From Halomonas sp. THAF5a (GTDB lineage: Bacteria; Pseudomonadota; Gammaproteobacteria; Pseudomonadales; Halomonadaceae), in the NCBI RefSeq assembly GCF_009363755.1, contig NZ_CP045417.1:744001-808000 (forward strand): a stretch of DNA of 64,000 bases, given 5' to 3'. Of the stretch, positions 50,703-59,962 are shown piece after piece. A model generated the notes under the pieces. The model did no database searches. It was not told the DNA's origin and worked only from the letters and a program-made list of their open reading frames with translations. The translations under genes and the position numbers were made by a program. Position 1 is the first letter of the stretch. Each line of letters starts with the position of its first letter.

Positions 50703-51994
50703 AGCAGCAGGTCGGCGATCAGGGCGGAGGCGAGGAAGGTGCCGGTGAAGACCAGCATGGCGATGATCACGAGCTTCCAGCCCGCCTGGCGGAACATGCC
50801 GAGCTCGCGGGGCGTCAGCGCCAGGCCGGCGTAGGCCAGCACCGGGGTCACGATGGCCAGGAAGTTGACGGCGGCGAGCTGCTCGGTCAGCCAGGCGCTG
50901 CCCGGGAACCAGGGCAGCGTCATCACGATGCTGACCAGCGACACCCAGGCGACGCCCGGCAGGTAGAAGGGGGCGAAGCGCGTGATCACCAGGCCGATCA
51001 TGGTCATGGCGTAGAGGATCAGCATGCCCGGCAGGGCGGTAAGCAGGTCGGTGCCGTTGACCGTGTTGGCCACCCAGCCCACCGCGCAGGCCGCGGCCAT
51101 GGCCAGGGCGGTCTTCGGCAGGTCGCGCTCGGGACGCTCCTCCTGCGGGGCGTCATCGACGCTCGGCGCGCCGGTCACCTGGGCGCCCACGGCCTGCACG
51201 CGGCGCTTGCCGGAGAGCAGGCCATAGAGCTTCTCGGCCAGCGGCAGGGCGATGAACAGCGACAGGTAGAGGCCGGTGGCGTAGGTCATCAGGTTGCTGG
51301 CGCCGGCGAAGGCCATCAGCTCGTCCTTCAGCTCGGGCAGGGTGCCGGCGATGGCCGCCGAGCAGGCCGCGACCATGCTGCCGCTGCCGACGCCGCAGGC
51401 CATGGCCAGGGCGCGCGGGTCGAAGAGCTCCAGCGAGGTGAGGTAGCCGGCCATCAGCGCGAACCACAGGGTGCCGAACATGGTGCCCACCACGTAGGTG
51501 CCCATCACGCCGACGCCCTCCGGGCCCTTGAGGCCGTACTTGTCGGAGATGACGGCGATGTTGGGCTCGCGGGCGATGGAGTAGGTGGCGCCGATCGCCT
51601 CGCGGCCCATCTTGAACACCAGCACGGCCAGCGGCATGGCGATCAGCATGGTGCCGAGGTTGCCGAGCTCCTGGAGGATCAGCGCGGGACCGGCGTCGAT
51701 CAGGTCCTCGATGGCGGGACCGATGGTCGAGCCGAAGCGGGCGATGAACGGCATGATCGACAGCAGGATCAGCGGGCCGGCGGCGTGGCTGACGCGGGCG
51801 GGCACGAGCTTGCCGGCGGTGCGCGTCACGTTGGGGTTGAGCAGCACCCCGAGGATGAAGGCGTAGAAGAGCGGCAGCAGCAGCAGGGTGCCGGGGCCCA
51901 GCGGGAGGCGCTGGATGCCGATGAGTTCGGAGAGCAGGGCGGTCATGACGACCAGCGCATGCAGGCGCCAGTCGAGCAGGCTGGAGAGGGACAT
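50699..51994 (-). CDS. DUF3100 multi-pass membrane protein
   Basis: 431 residues from the ATG at 51994 (AAGGA upstream) and about 11 hydrophobic segments. The sequence corresponds to the DUF3100 family (GIQRLPLGPGTLLLLPLFYAFILG, GLKGPEGVGVMGTYVVGTMFG, ACGVGSGSMVAACSAAI). Function is unestablished; consistent coupling with an M20 amidohydrolase suggests transport of the amide substrate. A charged loop (about 275-300) separates two halves. First gene of the five-gene catabolic direction. Confidence 0.8.
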   Translation of the reverse strand: MSLSSLLDWRLHALVVMTALLSELIGIQRLPLGPGTLLLLPLFYAFILGVLLNPNVTRTAGKLVPARVSHAAGPLILLSIMPFIARFGSTIGPAIEDLIDAGPALILQELGNLGTMLIAMPLAVLVFKMGREAIGATYSIAREPNIAVISDKYGLKGPEGVGVMGTYVVGTMFGTLWFALMAGYLTSLELFDPRALAMACGVGSGSMVAACSAAIAGTLPELKDELMAFAGASNLMTYATGLYLSLFIALPLAEKLYGLLSGKRRVQAVGAQVTGAPSVDDAPQEERPERDLPKTALAMAAACAVGWVANTVNGTDLLTALPGMLILYAMTMIGLVITRFAPFYLPGVAWVSLVSIVMTLPWFPGSAWLTEQLAAVNFLAIVTPVLAYAGLALTPRELGMFRQAGWKLVIIAMLVFTGTFLASALIADLLL

Positions 51995-52115
51995 GAAGCA
52001 TCCTTTATCGGTTGGCATTGTAGTTGTGCTGGATCAGCATCGTCGCCACCCGAGTATTGGTAACTCTCCTGCGCTAATGAAAGATGGATCGTGTACTGAT
52101 TTTTAGATGCCTCGC

Positions 52116-53330
52116 CTAGGACGCGCTGTGCCGCTCCGGCGCATCGCGTCCTTCGTCTGGCGACGCGTCGCCGCGGGGCACGCCCGTCAGGGCGTCGCTC
52201 GAGACCACGCGATCCCGGCCCGCCGTCTTGGCGCCGTAGAGGCGCCGATCGGCGCGACTGTAGAGGTGCTCGAAGCTGTCGTCATGCCGGGCCTCGCTCA
52301 CGCCGATACTGACCGTGATTCGGTGGTCGGCGGCCGCGTCCGGCAGCGCCATGGCGCGGGTGGCGGCGAGGATGCGCTCGGCGAGCTGCCGCGCGGCGCG
52401 ACGGTCGGTGTTCGGCAGCAGCACCGCGAACTCCTCGCCGCCCATGCGTGCCACGGTATCCAGGCCCCGCACCTGCTGACGGAGGGTCTCGGCGAACGAG
52501 GAGAGCACCGCGTCCCCGACCGGGTGGCCGTAGGTGTCGTTGATGTACTTGAAGTGATCCAGGTCGATCAGCATCAGGGCGAGCGGCGAGGGGTGGCGAC
52601 GGCGGCGGGCGAACTCCCGTTCGGCCACCTCCTGCAGGCGTCGTCGGTTGTAGAGCCCGGTCAGCATGTCGGTCTGGCTCTGGAGGCGCATCATGTCTCG
52701 CTGGCGCTGCAGGCGCAGCATCATCAGCATCACCGCGCCGACGGCGGCCAGCACCATCACCAGCAGGCCGATCACCGCCAGGGTGAGCCGCCGCATCAGC
52801 TGGCGCTGTCCGGCGGAGGCGTTCTGCACCAGCAGGCTGAGCTCGCTGTAGCTCCAGGCGAGCCCCACCTCGATCTCGAAGCCGAGCTCACGCAGCGCAT
52901 CGATCTCCTCGGCGTCGAGGCCGTCGCGTCGCGCCCGGGAGAAGCGGGTCAGCAGGGTCTCGACCCGTTCCTTCATCAGGCTCATCTCGTCGAGCAGCGG
53001 CGTGAAGTCCTGGGGGGGGAGGTCGCTGCGCAGGATCTGTACCCGGAGATTCATGATGCGCCGGGGAATGCGCAGCAGCAGCTCGGCCAGCTCATCCTGG
53101 TGGGCGTGGTGATCCGGATGGTCATCCTCGAGCCGCGCCAGGGCCATCAGCAGTTCCTGGGGATCCGACTGGGAGCGGACCACGTCGGCGACCATGGAGG
53201 TGTAGTCGGCGCCGACATGCTGGCGCGCCTGGACGGCGTAATACGCGATCGCCACGGTGCAGACCGTGGCGATCAGCCCGAAGGCCAGCAGCAGGCGACG
53301 GCGAAGCGCCTTCACCGGGAGCGTCGTCAT
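52116..53330 (-). CDS. membrane-bound diguanylate cyclase
   Basis: Makes cyclic di-GMP at the inner membrane. 404 residues: helix at about 12-32, a periplasmic helical sensor region (33-184), helix at about 185-208, then a GGDEF domain. The active site is GGEEF in ARMGGEEFAVLLP, and the inhibitory site RGLD lies five residues upstream, so product inhibition is expected. DHFKYINDTYGHPVGD is the nucleotide-binding segment. The ATG overlaps the stop of the periplasmic protein gene upstream, pointing to a sensor-effector pair. Confidence 0.93.
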   Translation of the reverse strand: MTTLPVKALRRRLLLAFGLIATVCTVAIAYYAVQARQHVGADYTSMVADVVRSQSDPQELLMALARLEDDHPDHHAHQDELAELLLRIPRRIMNLRVQILRSDLPPQDFTPLLDEMSLMKERVETLLTRFSRARRDGLDAEEIDALRELGFEIEVGLAWSYSELSLLVQNASAGQRQLMRRLTLAVIGLLVMVLAAVGAVMLMMLRLQRQRDMMRLQSQTDMLTGLYNRRRLQEVAEREFARRRRHPSPLALMLIDLDHFKYINDTYGHPVGDAVLSSFAETLRQQVRGLDTVARMGGEEFAVLLPNTDRRAARQLAERILAATRAMALPDAAADHRITVSIGVSEARHDDSFEHLYSRADRRLYGAKTAGRDRVVSSDALTGVPRGDASPDEGRDAPERHSAS

Positions 53331-53854
53331 CTGGCGCGGATTTCCTCGAGCGCCCAGATCCAGCGGTCCATCGGCACCGAGCCGTCCAGGACGGCCTCGG
53401 CGTCCTCGGGCACCACCAGCATCAGCGGGCCGAGTCGGTCCACGCCGATCGGCTCGCCGTCGAGCCGGGTCGCCAGCAGGTAGGCCTTCTCCTGGCGCTG
53501 GGCCTGGCTGAGGAAGGTGGTGTAGCCGTCATCGGCGATGAAGCGCACGCGCCGGGCGTCCTCCAGGCCATGCTGGGCCAGGAAGGCATCCAGCCAGACG
53601 CCCGAGAAGCGCCCCTCGGGGCCCTCGGGGTGCTGCATCCGGATGTGGTGCAGATCGCCGGTGGCCTCGATCGCGTCAAGCGAGAGCGTCTGGCGGTCGC
53701 TGCCCTGGGTGAGGGTCAGGATCGGCGCCTCGGTGGCGATGTCGTCCGAGGCCTGGCTACCCATGGCCAGCAGCAGGCAGAGCATCGGAAGAAGGCGCCG
53801 CAGAGTCGCCGGGAGAACGCGGTCGAGGCGGCGGGAGGACGGGAGGGTAGGCAT
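53327..53854 (-). CDS. exported molybdopterin-oxidoreductase-fold protein, probable sensor
   Basis: 175 residues with a signal peptide (LRRLLPMLCLLLAMGSQA). The mature part resembles the oxidoreductase molybdopterin-binding fold (GRFSGVWLDAFLAQHGLED, VRFIADDGYTTFLS, LATRLDGEPIGVDRLGPLMLVVP). The only cysteine is in the signal peptide, so the cysteine that ligates molybdenum in sulfite-oxidase-type enzymes is absent and catalysis is unlikely. It overlaps the diguanylate cyclase gene by ATGA and probably acts as its periplasmic input protein. Confidence 0.78.
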   Translation of the reverse strand: MPTLPSSRRLDRVLPATLRRLLPMLCLLLAMGSQASDDIATEAPILTLTQGSDRQTLSLDAIEATGDLHHIRMQHPEGPEGRFSGVWLDAFLAQHGLEDARRVRFIADDGYTTFLSQAQRQEKAYLLATRLDGEPIGVDRLGPLMLVVPEDAEAVLDGSVPMDRWIWALEEIRAR

Positions 53855-54158
53855 GGCGTCGGCACTTCCTGAGTGAACGTGGGCGGTCCCGGTGTCCCAT
53901 TGTTGGATGCCGGTTACGAAGTGTATCCAGAGGCTCCCACTATCTTAAATGCCGCCGATCTTGTCCATCGTCAGGCGCGATGTTGCCTCAACGCTATCAG
54001 ACTGAAGAGTGAGCCGTTGATTCATGTTGAGGGTGGTAAACGTCATACCCTGACGGGGCGAGCTGCGGCGGGGTGAGCGAGGGGCGTGGCGATGGCAGGC
54101 ATCGCCGAGGGCCCGCGGCCCCGTGGCGAGCACGGGACCGAGGCGGAGGGGGCATCCG
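53855..54158. other. intergenic region before the cyclase unit
   Basis: 304 bases. The 53890-54050 part is AT-richer than its surroundings and presumably carries the promoter of the sensor-cyclase pair. A short open frame at 53873-54076 has no ribosome binding site or family resemblance. No hairpin terminator for sstT is obvious. Confidence 0.5.
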
Positions 54159-55382
54159 TCACCCCCGGGCGTTCTCCTCGCGGCGACAGGCGGCCGCGGT
54201 GAACAGCACGTCGGTGGAGGAGTTCAGGGCGGTCTCGGTGGAGTCCTGCACCACGCTGATCACGAAGCCGATCGCCACTACCTGCATGGCCACGTCGGTG
54301 GAGATGCCGAACAGGTTGCTGGCCATGGGAATCAGCAGCAGCGAGCCGCCGGCCACGCCGGAGACGCCGCAGGCGGCCAGCGCCGAGACGATGCACAGCA
54401 GCAGGGCGGTGGGGAAGTCGACGCCGATCCCCAGGGTATGGGCGGCGGAGAGCGTGATCACGGTGATGGTGATGGCCGCGCCGCACATGTTGATCGTGGC
54501 GCCCAGCGGAATCGAGATGGCGTAGGTGTCGGCGTGCAGCCGGAGGCGCTTGCAGAGCTCCAGGTTGACCGGGATGTTGGCCGCCGAGCTGCGCGTGAAG
54601 AAGGCGGTGATGGCGCTGCCGCGCAGGCAGGTGAAGACCAGCGGGTAGGGGTTCTCGCGGGTCTGCCAGTAGACGATCAGCGGGTTGGTGACCAGGGCGA
54701 CGAACAGCATGCAGCCGACGATCACCGCCAGCAGGTGGCCGTAGTCGAGCAGGGCGCTCATGCCCGACTCCGCCAGGGTGTTGGCGACCAGGCCGAAGAT
54801 GCCCAGCGGGGCGAAGCGGATCACCAGGCGCACGATGTTCGAGACGGCCTCGGAGAGGTCGCCGAGCAGGGTGCGGGTGGCATCGCTCGCCTGGCGCAGC
54901 ATGATGCCGAGGCCGATGGCCCACACCAGGATGGCGATGAAGTTGCCCTCCATGAGCGCCGTGACCGGGTTGGCGACGGCGTTGAGCAGCAGGTTTTGCA
55001 GGATCTCGATGATGTCGCCCGGCGGGTTGCCGCTGACCTCGGGGCGATCCAGCGCCAGGGTGGTGGGGAACGCGAAGCTCGCCGCCACGGCCACCAGGGC
55101 GGCGACCAGGGTGCCGATCACGTAGAGCACCATCACCGAGCGGATATGGGTCGGCTGCCCCTTCCGGTGGCCGGCGATGGCCGCGGTGACCAGGACGAAC
55201 ACCAGGATCGGGGCGACCGCCTTCAGCGCGGAGATGAACAGCTCGCCCAGCAGCGAGACCGATTGGGCGGTGTCCGGTGCGAGGGTGGCGAGCAGGATGC
55301 CGCAGACGATGCCGATGGCGATCTGGGGGATCAGCCCCAGTCGCATCAGCGGGCGGCCGAGGGTGTGCAGGGTGGCGATCAT
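54159..55382 (-). CDS. sstT: serine/threonine:sodium symporter
   Basis: Inner-membrane DAACS-family carrier, 407 residues from the ATG at 55382; an ATG six codons upstream is possible, but this start gives the N-terminal length seen in SstT. Family signatures are [76 protein letters not shown] and [21 protein letters not shown] hairpin lies in the leader. Confidence 0.93.
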   Translation of the reverse strand: MIATLHTLGRPLMRLGLIPQIAIGIVCGILLATLAPDTAQSVSLLGELFISALKAVAPILVFVLVTAAIAGHRKGQPTHIRSVMVLYVIGTLVAALVAVAASFAFPTTLALDRPEVSGNPPGDIIEILQNLLLNAVANPVTALMEGNFIAILVWAIGLGIMLRQASDATRTLLGDLSEAVSNIVRLVIRFAPLGIFGLVANTLAESGMSALLDYGHLLAVIVGCMLFVALVTNPLIVYWQTRENPYPLVFTCLRGSAITAFFTRSSAANIPVNLELCKRLRLHADTYAISIPLGATINMCGAAITITVITLSAAHTLGIGVDFPTALLLCIVSALAACGVSGVAGGSLLLIPMASNLFGISTDVAMQVVAIGFVISVVQDSTETALNSSTDVLFTAAACRREENARG

Positions 55383-55413
55383 GGAGGATCTCTCGGGCAT
55401 TGTAATGGGCGGA

Positions 55414-55444
55414 CAGACGCCCCCGGCCGGGACGGGGGCGTCTG
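55414..55444 (-). promoter_or_regulatory. stem-loop in the sstT leader
   Basis: An 11-bp perfect stem CAGACGCCCCC / GGGGGCGTCTG with a 9-base loop, ending about 30 bases before the sstT start. The icd terminator is separate and upstream, so this hairpin belongs to the sstT 5' region and may attenuate or modulate its expression. Confidence 0.6.
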
Positions 55445-55543
55445 CGTGTCGCGCGCGATTCTAGCAGCAATCACTGCCGGGATGGATGAAATATCTGTCC
55501 AGAGAGGAATTGGCAGATGTTATGGCTGTATGGGGCCGGGCGG

Positions 55544-55578
55544 CGAAAAAAAGCGACCCCGCCCGGAGGGGCGGGGTC
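55544..55578 (-). terminator. rho-independent terminator of the isocitrate dehydrogenase gene
   Basis: On the minus strand a 12-bp perfect stem GCGACCCCGCCC / GGGCGGGGTCGC with a 4-base loop is followed by seven T. The strongest terminator in the window. Confidence 0.95.
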
Positions 55579-55630
55579 GCGGGGCGTCACGATAAGCGCG
55601 CCCGGGGTGAGCGCGTCGCGGGGGAGGGCG

Positions 55631-57370
55631 TCAGGCGGGGAGCCGCTCGGCCACGGCGTCCAGGAAGCCCTGCATGTCGACGAGGGTCTCGGCGGCCGGG
55701 TCGGTGGTCTTGCCCTTGAGGTCGCCGGTGATGACGCCGTCGGCGACGGTGTCGATCAGCGCGGCCTTGAGGCCGATGGCGTAGTCGACCAGGGCCGCGT
55801 TGGCCTCGCGCCCGCCCAGGGTCTCCAGGGCGTTGGCCACGGCGAAGATCAGCGCCGAGGAGTTGAAGTGCGCCTCGCGGCCGTCGCTCTCCAGGTACTT
55901 CAGGTAGAGGTCGTGGGCGGTGCCGTGGGGCGCCTCGAAGAGCATGGTGCCGTTCTTGCTCTCGATGATCGAGCTGGCGGTTGCGAGGCTGCCGCCGAGC
56001 GCCGCGGAGATGTCCGAGAAGATATCGCCGTCGAGGTTCTGCGCCGGGTAGAGGGCGTTGCGGGGCGGATCGGTGATCATCTTGATGAGCTGACGCGAGG
56101 GCCGCATGATCATGAACGACGGGGGCGGGGTGTCGGCCTTGGCCAGCTCCCGGCGCACGTCGGTGATGGCGGTGCTGAAGACGTCGTCGTACTCCATGTA
56201 CTCGCGCTTGAGGCCGAAGTAGACCTCCTTGTCCTTGTGCGAGGCGTCGCGGAACACCTGGGTGACCCAGTCCTTGATCGCCTCGTGGTCGTTGGACATC
56301 AGCAGGATCGGGTCGCCCTGCTTGACGTGGCGGGCGTGCTTCTCCTCGCCGTCGACCACCACCTTGAGGATGCCGTTCTCCAGGGCGGGGGCGTTGTAGC
56401 TGCCGTACTGGTCGCCGCCGCCGGCGCTCATCCGCGACAGCGAGACGTGGGCCTTGCGCTTCGGGATGCCGTGGACCTTGAGCTCCTCGACCAGCTTGTA
56501 GAGCTTGCGGCCGGTGGTGTTGTCCGGCACGCCCCACAGCGCCCGCTCCGGCGGGTTGGCGACGAGGCGCGCGGCCTGGGCGTCGATCAGCTCGTAGTGG
56601 TAGGCGAGCCCCAGTGCCTCGACCTGGGCCTGGTAGTGCTCGCGGTAGATGTCCTCGATGGCGGCCCGCATCACGCCGTCGTAGCCGGCGATCACGGTGT
56701 CCTTGAGCCCCAGGTAGATGTCGCGCTTCTCGTCGATGGCGCGCTGGAAGAAGCGGTGCGCCCAGGCCTTGACGTCGTCGATGTCGTTGGTGGCGAGCAG
56801 CCAGGGGTCGCCCTTCTTCACCTCGCGGCGGTGCAGCTCCACCGGGTCCCCGCTCTCCCCCACGAACAGCAGCTTGACGATGCCGGTGGCGCTGGAGAGC
56901 TCGTTGAAGCTGTCCTTGATGCCGCCGCCGTCCATGGTCTCCACCTCGATGTCGCGGCCGATCCACTCCGGGGTGTTGAACTCCAGGTTGCGGAACTGGA
57001 TGTCCTCCCGGGTGATGTTGCCGCCGATGCCCTTGCGGATGGCGCCGTTGGGCGACTTGGTGGCCAGCGGGTGCAGGGTGGTGCCGTCGAGCTCGGGATG
57101 CTTGGCCAGCAGCTCGCCCAGCTGGGCGCGATTGACGGTCATGCCGGCGTTCTTGACGCCCACGCCGTGCTGCTTGAGGGCCTCGATGGCGTCGATCACC
57201 GCCTGGCCGTTGGTGACCAGGCGGTTCTCCGCGGTCAGGTCGATCTCCACGAGGTCGACGTCCAGCCGTGAAGTGACGAAGGTCTCGAGGATGCGTTCGA
57301 AGGCGACCTGGGCCATCTCGTCGCCGTGCAGGATGACCAGGGGGGCGGACACGTTGATCTTGCTGCTCAT
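55631..57370 (-). CDS. NADP-isocitrate dehydrogenase-like enzyme with internal duplication
   Basis: 579 residues from the ATG at 57370; eukaryotic-type dimeric IDHs have about 410. The start KNAGMTVN..SPNGAIRKGIGGNI corresponds to the substrate-binding S-x-N-G-x-x-R region, and NLDGDIFSDISAALGGSLATAS plus EAPHGTAHDLY to the metal and NADP-binding end. In between, residues about 130-282 and 297-441 are two copies of one segment: VKKGDPWLLATND..IYLGLKDT..YDGV..AIEDIYRE and VKQGDPILLMSND..VYFGLKRE..YDDV..AITDVRRE. The duplicated part corresponds to the central/clasp region, so a monomer imitating the dimer is possible. Transcribed alone with a strong terminator. Confidence 0.82.
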   Translation of the reverse strand: MSSKINVSAPLVILHGDEMAQVAFERILETFVTSRLDVDLVEIDLTAENRLVTNGQAVIDAIEALKQHGVGVKNAGMTVNRAQLGELLAKHPELDGTTLHPLATKSPNGAIRKGIGGNITREDIQFRNLEFNTPEWIGRDIEVETMDGGGIKDSFNELSSATGIVKLLFVGESGDPVELHRREVKKGDPWLLATNDIDDVKAWAHRFFQRAIDEKRDIYLGLKDTVIAGYDGVMRAAIEDIYREHYQAQVEALGLAYHYELIDAQAARLVANPPERALWGVPDNTTGRKLYKLVEELKVHGIPKRKAHVSLSRMSAGGGDQYGSYNAPALENGILKVVVDGEEKHARHVKQGDPILLMSNDHEAIKDWVTQVFRDASHKDKEVYFGLKREYMEYDDVFSTAITDVRRELAKADTPPPSFMIMRPSRQLIKMITDPPRNALYPAQNLDGDIFSDISAALGGSLATASSIIESKNGTMLFEAPHGTAHDLYLKYLESDGREAHFNSSALIFAVANALETLGGREANAALVDYAIGLKAALIDTVADGVITGDLKGKTTDPAAETLVDMQGFLDAVAERLPA

Positions 57371-57488
57371 CACGCTTCCTTTGGTTGAGGTGATGGGGTG
57401 AAAGGCGTCACGGACGCGCATAGGGTACGCCTGCCATCGATCCTCTGCCAGAGATCGCCCCGCGACGGCGCGCGTCTCCTGACCGAGA

Positions 57489-57818
57489 TCATCCCCCGCC
57501 TCGGGGCCCGAGCAGGATGAGGCCGGCACCCGCCAGGCAGAGGGTCGCGCCGGCGAGGTCCCAGCGGTCGGGCAGGCGCTGCTCGACCAGCCACAGCCAG
57601 GCCAGCGAGGCGGCGATGTAGACGCCTCCATAGGCAGCATAGGCGCGTCCGGCATAGTCTGCCCCGGAGAGGCTCAGCAGCCAGGCGAAGAGCGCCAGGC
57701 TGGCGAGCCCCGGCATCAGCCAGAGGGCCGTCCTGTCCAGCCGCCACCAGGCCCAGACGCTGAAGCAGCCGGCGATCTCGGCCAGGGCGGCGGCGACGTA
57801 GATCGCCAGGGTACCCAT
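57489..57818 (-). CDS. YnfA-family (UPF0060) membrane protein
   Basis: 109 residues, four hydrophobic helices, with family features [43 protein letters not shown] and [19 protein letters not shown]. YnfA belongs near the small multidrug resistance transporters; physiological substrate unknown. It ends an apparent operon with ilvA and the cyclotransferase gene: one base separates it from ilvA. Confidence 0.88.
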   Translation of the reverse strand: MGTLAIYVAAALAEIAGCFSVWAWWRLDRTALWLMPGLASLALFAWLLSLSGADYAGRAYAAYGGVYIAASLAWLWLVEQRLPDRWDLAGATLCLAGAGLILLGPRGGG

Positions 57819-57819
57819 C

Positions 57820-59076
57820 TCAGTGCTGGCCCTCGGGGTCGGCGGCCCAGCGCTCGTCGGGATGCACCTCGTTGGCGGGCAGCACCGGATCGTAGCCCTC
57901 GGCGCGCAGCGCGGCGATCACCTCGCGGGTGTGGTCGCTGCCGAGCGTCTCCAGGGTCGCCTCCACCTCGGTGGCACGCAGCGAGAGGTCGGTGAAGGTG
58001 CGCTGGTGGGCGATCTGGATGACGTTGGCGCGCTGTGCGGCGAGCAGCCGGGTCAGCTCGGCCAGCGAGCCGGGCACGTCGGGGATGCCGACCCGCACCC
58101 GCACGATACGACCGGAGCGCACCAGGCCGCGCTGGATCACCGAGGAGAGCGCCAGCATGTCGATGTTGCCGCCGCACAGCACCAGCCCCACCTTGCGGCC
58201 CCGGTAGCGCGCCGGGTCGCTGAGCAGGGCGGCTAGCCCCGCGGCGCCGGCGCCCTCGGCCACGCTCTTCTCGATCTCCAGCAGCATCAGGATGGCGCGC
58301 TCGATCTCGGGCTCGTCCACCAGCACGATGTCGCTGACCAGCTCGCGCACGATCTCCCGGGTCAGGTGACCGGGCTGCTTGACCGCGATGCCCTCGGCCA
58401 GGGTGGCCAGGCCGCAGTGGATCTCCTCGCCGGCCAGCGCCTGCTGCATGGCCGGGAAGCGTCGGGTCTGCACCCCGATCACCTCGATGTCGGGCTTCAG
58501 GGCCTTGGCCGCCACGGCGTTGCCGCCGATCAGCCCGCCGCCGCCGATGGGGATCACCAGGCAGTCCAGGTCGGGGGCCGCCTCGAGCATCTCCGGGGCG
58601 ATGGTGCCCTGGCCGGCGATGACCCTCGCGTCGTCGTAGGGATGCACGAAGACCAGGTCGCGCTCCTCGGCGAGGCGCTGGGCGTAGGCGCCGGCCTCGT
58701 CGACGCCGTTGCCCTCCAGGTGCACCTCGGCGCCGAAGTCGCGGGTGTTGCGCACCTTGAGGTTGGGGGTGTGGCGGGGCATGACGATGGTGGCGTGGAT
58801 GCCCAGCCGGGCGGCGTGGTAGGCCACCGCCTGGGCATGGTTGCCGGCGGACATGGCGATCACGCCTCGGGCGCGCTCCGCCGGCGTCAGCGACAGCAGG
58901 TGGTTCAGCGCGCCGCGCTCCTTGAAGGAGGCGGTGAACTGATGGTTCTCGAACTTGATGTAGACCTCGCAGCCGGTGAGCCGGGAGAGGGTCGCGGAGT
59001 GCAGGCAGGGGGTGTGCTCCACGCTGCCCTCGAGGCGGGCGGCGGCCTTGCGGATGTCGTCGAGGGTCACGCTCAT
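57820..59076 (-). CDS. ilvA: threonine ammonia-lyase with ACT domain
   Basis: PLP enzyme converting threonine to 2-oxobutyrate and ammonia, 418 residues from the ATG at 59076. The PLP lysine is Lys52 in [12 protein letters not shown], the phosphate-binding loop is [11 protein letters not shown], and [19 protein letters not shown] is a family block. The C-terminal 90 residues form one ACT domain ([20 protein letters not shown]), the 400-residue type seen in catabolic or single-ACT enzymes rather than the 510-residue IlvA with two ACT-like domains. The start overlaps the cyclotransferase stop by ATGA. Confidence 0.9.
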   Translation of the reverse strand: MSVTLDDIRKAAARLEGSVEHTPCLHSATLSRLTGCEVYIKFENHQFTASFKERGALNHLLSLTPAERARGVIAMSAGNHAQAVAYHAARLGIHATIVMPRHTPNLKVRNTRDFGAEVHLEGNGVDEAGAYAQRLAEERDLVFVHPYDDARVIAGQGTIAPEMLEAAPDLDCLVIPIGGGGLIGGNAVAAKALKPDIEVIGVQTRRFPAMQQALAGEEIHCGLATLAEGIAVKQPGHLTREIVRELVSDIVLVDEPEIERAILMLLEIEKSVAEGAGAAGLAALLSDPARYRGRKVGLVLCGGNIDMLALSSVIQRGLVRSGRIVRVRVGIPDVPGSLAELTRLLAAQRANVIQIAHQRTFTDLSLRATEVEATLETLGSDHTREVIAALRAEGYDPVLPANEVHPDERWAADPEGQH

Positions 59077-59717
59077 GGGAAGATCGTCTCCGTGATCTGG
59101 GGATCGTGGTCGGGATCGTTGTCGGGATCTCCGGGGCGGTCGGCGCCTGCCGGATGGGGCAGGCGCGCCGCCAGCGCGAACACGTGGGGATCGTCCACGC
59201 CGAGTTCGCGCAGGGCCCGGGCCAGGTTGACCAGGTAGTCGCGGTTGGGGCCGCTGGGGCCGTGGGCGGCGGCGATCTGCTCGGCAATGGCGTCGAGGGG
59301 CGCGTCGCCGAGAAAGGCGGCGTTCTCCTCGGTGGCCAGGTACAAGAGCCCCTCGGCGCTCGTCGGCCGGTCGCCGTCGTCGAAGTGCAGCCGGGTCAGC
59401 TCGCGCAGGTAGCCGTTCTTCTCGCGCACGTCCAGCGGGCCCAGCACCTCCGGGGCGATGCGGTAGGCCATGCCGTGGCAGATCGCCCCCGGCCGACGCA
59501 CCAGGGTAGCCACCCGGCCGGGGGCCTCGGGGGTGCCGCGGTGGTCGTGGGAGCCCTGCCAGAAGCGACGCTCCCAGCCGTGGATATGGGCGCGGCGACG
59601 CTCGAGGAAGGGGAAGTCGGCCTTCCAGATCAGCGAGCCGTAGCCGAACAGCCAGAGCGCCTCGTGGCCGTCGAAGTGGGTCATGCGGCGGTTGCGTGCC
59701 GTGGTGTCGTGACTCAT
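59073..59717 (-). CDS. ChaC-like gamma-glutamylcyclotransferase
   Basis: 214 residues from the ATG at 59717; an ATG at 59684 is also possible, and neither has a clear Shine-Dalgarno sequence. LWLFGYGSLIWKADFPFLERR is the family G-Y-G-S-L-I-W motif. The catalytic Glu is in LDVREKNGYLREL. Members release 5-oxoproline from glutathione or gamma-glutamyl peptides. The acidic tail (DPDNDPDHDPQ) is repetitive in the DNA. First gene of the operon with ilvA and ynfA. Confidence 0.87.
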   Translation of the reverse strand: MSHDTTARNRRMTHFDGHEALWLFGYGSLIWKADFPFLERRRAHIHGWERRFWQGSHDHRGTPEAPGRVATLVRRPGAICHGMAYRIAPEVLGPLDVREKNGYLRELTRLHFDDGDRPTSAEGLLYLATEENAAFLGDAPLDAIAEQIAAAHGPSGPNRDYLVNLARALRELGVDDPHVFALAARLPHPAGADRPGDPDNDPDHDPQITETIFP

Positions 59718-59889
59718 GGGCGGGGCGAACGGGGTCGGTGGATGAACGCTCCATGATGCGTCGACCGGCCGCACTTGTCGAAGCCCGACGGCCGCCGGCC
59801 GCCGGCCGGTCGGCGTCGACGACGCTGCGCGCCGGGGGTAAGGTGTCGGGCGTTCGGTGCCTGCCCGCGTCGGCGGGTGCCGTGCCGCT

Positions 59890-59950
59890 GTTCGGTGCCG
59901 TTGTTCAGCGTGGCCGTTCAGCGTGATCGTTCAGTGTGGTCGTTCAGTGA
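59890..59950. repeat. 13-bp tandem repeat upstream of pgpA
   Basis: Units GTTCAGCGTGGCC (59903), GTTCAGCGTGATC (59916), GTTCAGTGTGGTC (59929) and a partial GTTCAGTGA (59942), preceded by a degenerate unit at 59890. The array ends about 12 bases before the pgpA start and so forms its leader. Confidence 0.8.
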
Positions 59951-59962
59951 CAGGGAGCAGGG

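Noticed and set aside
53873..54076. A 67-codon open frame between the cyclase unit and sstT
   Set aside because: No ribosome binding site, no hydrophobic or family pattern, and it lies in the probable promoter region.
54043..55470. A long minus-strand open frame overlapping sstT in another frame
   Set aside because: It is Arg/Pro/His-rich and out of frame with a well-conserved transporter; a shadow frame.
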